A stretch of 64,000 nucleotides of DNA from Caldilineaceae bacterium. Lineage in GTDB: Bacteria > Chloroflexota > Anaerolineae > Caldilineales > Caldilineaceae. The number at the start of each line of letters is the position of its first letter. The first letter of the stretch is position 1. The notes below the pieces were generated by a model. It did no database searches. It was not told the origin of the DNA and was given only the letters and a program-made list of their open reading frames with translations. A program made the position numbers and the translations under genes. Where the stretch lies: the NCBI GenBank assembly GCA_958295845.1, contig OY282376.1:571022-635021 (forward strand). The letters run 5' to 3'. Positions 62,149 through 64,000 of the stretch are shown here, in pieces.

Positions 62149-63036
62149 TCAGCCCTTCAAGGCGCCGAGCGTGATGCCGCTGACAAAAAAGCGTTGCAAA
62201 AAGGGGTATACAACCAGAATGGGGACAACCGTCACCAGCGTCTGCGCCGCCCGCAGCGAGCGGTCAGAGAACATGTCGAAATCCTCAGGATTGCGCATGA
62301 ACTCGTTCATGTCCATCTTCACAACCACCGTGCGCAAAAACGTCTGCAAAGGGATCAAATCCCGGTCCGCAATCAAAATCATGCCGTCGAACCACGCGTT
62401 CCAATGACCCACCGCGCCGAACAGCGTCAGCGTCGCCAGCGCCGGAATCGAGATCGGCAGATAGACGTGCAACAGGATCTGCCAGTATGTGGCCCCGTCG
62501 ATAATCGAGGCCTCCTCCAGCTCCTTCGGCACCCGCCGGAAGAAGTTCATCATCAGAATCACGTTCCACAGCGGCAGCGCCTGCGGAACGATCAGCGCCC
62601 AAATCGTGTTCAGCATGCCCAACTTGCGGATGACGAGAAACCACGGAATCAGGCCGCCGTTGAAAAGATAAGCGAACACCACCGAGCCCATGATGATGTT
62701 CCGAAACGGCATCTCATCCTTGCCCTTCGACAGCGGGAACGAGATCAGGACGATCAGCGTCATCTGCAGCGTCGTTCCAATCACAGTCCGCATCACCGAA
62801 ATCCAGAAGGCGTTCAAAAAGACGCCCGCCTCCAGCACCTTCTCATACGTAATCGCCGTCGGCCGCACCGGCCACAGCGTCACCAACCCGCCCGTCGCCG
62901 CCGCCCGGTCGCTGAACGAAAGCGCCAGCAAATGAATCAAAGGTATAATACAAGACAGCCCCAGCAGCAGCAGGAAAAGATAATTAAAGACATCAAACGT
63001 TCTTGACCAGATGCCCCTGTATTCGGACCTGTTCAT
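62149..63036 (-). CDS. sugar ABC transporter permease (CUT1, LplC/YtcP type)
   Basis: A 295-residue permease of the LplC subgroup, marked by the N-terminal DVFNYLFLLLLGLSCIIPL helix, FLNAFWISVMRTVIGT, the ATPase-contact loop LEEASIIDGATYWQILLHVY and the C-terminus FFVSGITLGALKG. It pairs with the LplB-type permease encoded 54 bp upstream on the minus strand. LplBC importers often carry complex oligosaccharides such as alginate, pectin or rhamnogalacturonan pieces. The chaperonin-like gene follows almost directly. Confidence 0.93.
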   Translation of the reverse strand: MNRSEYRGIWSRTFDVFNYLFLLLLGLSCIIPLIHLLALSFSDRAAATGGLVTLWPVRPTAITYEKVLEAGVFLNAFWISVMRTVIGTTLQMTLIVLISFPLSKGKDEMPFRNIIMGSVVFAYLFNGGLIPWFLVIRKLGMLNTIWALIVPQALPLWNVILMMNFFRRVPKELEEASIIDGATYWQILLHVYLPISIPALATLTLFGAVGHWNAWFDGMILIADRDLIPLQTFLRTVVVKMDMNEFMRNPEDFDMFSDRSLRAAQTLVTVVPILVVYPFLQRFFVSGITLGALKG

Positions 63037-63050
63037 CGCAATTCCCTATC

Positions 63051-63079
63051 TAACCACTGACCACCGACCACTGCCGTTC
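63051..63079. repeat. GACCACT heptamer block between the two permease genes
   Basis: About three 7-bp units, in the 54-bp spacer between the LplB- and LplC-type genes. Confidence 0.8.
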
Positions 63080-63090
63080 CCTGCCCTTCC

Positions 63091-64000
63091 CTAGTAAAGC
63101 TGATAGTCGGTGAAGCGGGCGATCAGCCGCAGGCTGATCACAATCAAAATCAGACCCAGCACCGAACGCACGAGCCCCACCGCCGTCGCCAGACTGAAAC
63201 GCGCGCCCAGCAGACCCTCGCGGTAGATCCACGTGTCCAGAATATCGCCCGTCGAATAGACCGCCGGGTTATAGAGGTTCAGCACCTGGTCGAAACCGGC
63301 CGCATTAAAGAGCAACCCGAAGTCCAGGCACAGCACCAGCAGCAGCGTCGGCAAAATGCCCGGCAGTATGATATACAGCACCCGCTGGAACCGCCCCGCC
63401 CCGTCAATAGCCGCCGCCTCCAACAGCTGCGGATCAATACTCGTCAGCGCCGCCAAATACAGAATCGTCGCCCACCCCACCTGCTGCCACAAATGGCTCA
63501 AGACCAGCGCCGGCACAAAAGTCCGGTTGTTGCCCAAAAAGATGACCGGCTGCTCCACCCCCCACAGCTGCAATAGCTGGTTCACCACACCGGACGAGCC
63601 CAGCATCTCCAGCATGATCCCGCCCAGCACAATCCACGACAGAAAGTAAGGCAGATACACCAGGCTCTGCACACTCCGCTTGTAGAACAGCTTTCGCACC
63701 TCGTTCAGCAGCAGCGCCAGGATCACCGCGCAGAACTGCAGCGTCACGATCTTCGAAGTCGCGATCACGATTGTGTTGCGGAAAATCTGCCAGAAAGAGG
63801 GGTTTTCCAGCATCAGCTGAAACTGCTTCAACCCCACCCATGGCGACTTGTCAAAGCCCAGCGCCGGCTTGTAATCCTGGAACGCGATCCGGATCCCGTA
63901 CATCGGGTAATAGCTCAACAACACCAAATGGATCAACGCCGGGATCACCATCACGTACAGCGGCCACAACCGCGGCAGATAGCGAACAAACCTCGAGGCC
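63091..64000 (-). CDS. sugar ABC transporter permease (CUT1, LplB type), 5' end outside window
   Basis: The first permease of the importer. The frame remains open to the window end (SRFVRYLPRLWPLYVM precedes the first helix), so the start codon most probably lies beyond position 64000 and the gene is partial here. Typical LplB features: SYYPMYGIRIAFQDYKP, the ATPase-contact loop LEAAAIDGAGRFQRVLYIIL and the C-terminal RLIARFTDYQLY. The binding-protein gene is expected upstream, outside the window. Confidence 0.9.
   Translation of the reverse strand, partial: ASRFVRYLPRLWPLYVMVIPALIHLVLLSYYPMYGIRIAFQDYKPALGFDKSPWVGLKQFQLMLENPSFWQIFRNTIVIATSKIVTLQFCAVILALLLNEVRKLFYKRSVQSLVYLPYFLSWIVLGGIMLEMLGSSGVVNQLLQLWGVEQPVIFLGNNRTFVPALVLSHLWQQVGWATILYLAALTSIDPQLLEAAAIDGAGRFQRVLYIILPGILPTLLLVLCLDFGLLFNAAGFDQVLNLYNPAVYSTGDILDTWIYREGLLGARFSLATAVGLVRSVLGLILIVISLRLIARFTDYQLY

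Overview
The window is high-GC bacterial DNA with long, carbohydrate-oriented operons and no ribosomal or other housekeeping clusters. Several traits fit an uncultured Chloroflexota (Anaerolineae/Caldilineales-like, as found in sponge or soil metagenomes): Pro/Thr-rich extracellular linkers, lipoprotein solute-binding proteins, LplB/LplC-type sugar permeases, several phytanoyl-CoA-dioxygenase-like (PhyH) genes and spacers filled with short tandem repeats. This placement is inference; no marker gene settles it.

0-13 kb: a PfkB sugar kinase, a PhyH oxygenase, a selenocysteine tRNA gene (selC, minus strand), a zinc-ribbon/LysM membrane protein, an MFS transporter followed by a double-length altronate-dehydratase-like enzyme, and a minus-strand operon of two His-rich membrane proteins plus a beta-propeller protein. 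Next comes a 1.3 kb array of 171-bp direct repeats.

13-25 kb: class V aminotransferase, GH10-like barrel protein, polysaccharide deacetylase, a DUF3800 gene, a Gfo/Idh/MocA dehydrogenase with two xylose-isomerase-like enzymes, and a Dpp-type ABC importer (binding protein and two permeases, no ATPase).

25-43 kb: the main catabolic block. A PhyH gene diverges from a CUT1 sugar importer, followed by a flavin oxidoreductase, an unrecognised protein, a corrinoid protein, an arabinose/fucose-isomerase-like protein, a GH78 alpha-L-rhamnosidase, a UroD-like protein, an enolase-superfamily dehydratase, an RraA-like aldolase and an M14-like/GH105 fusion. Together they suggest uptake and breakdown of rhamnose- and uronate-containing oligosaccharides (pectin or ulvan type), possibly with corrinoid-dependent removal of methyl groups from methylated sugars.

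43-51 kb: DUF1800, DUF1501, an NHL-repeat protein, a second and nearly identical DUF1800, a ThDP enzyme and a PhyH gene. 51.6-56 kb: a lower-GC island with a type II restriction-modification pair, a nuclease-like gene interrupted by an in-frame TGA, and decayed antitoxin-like genes. 56-64 kb: two paralogous membrane proteins, an orphan HicB, a fourth PhyH, and a minus-strand operon LplB-LplC-GroEL paralogue in which the chaperonin appears to have lost a catalytic aspartate.

Many spacers carry heptamer-phased repeats (GACCACT, CAATACG, ACTAAAAA types) and copies of one dispersed element, of which the 171-bp array is a local tandem expansion.
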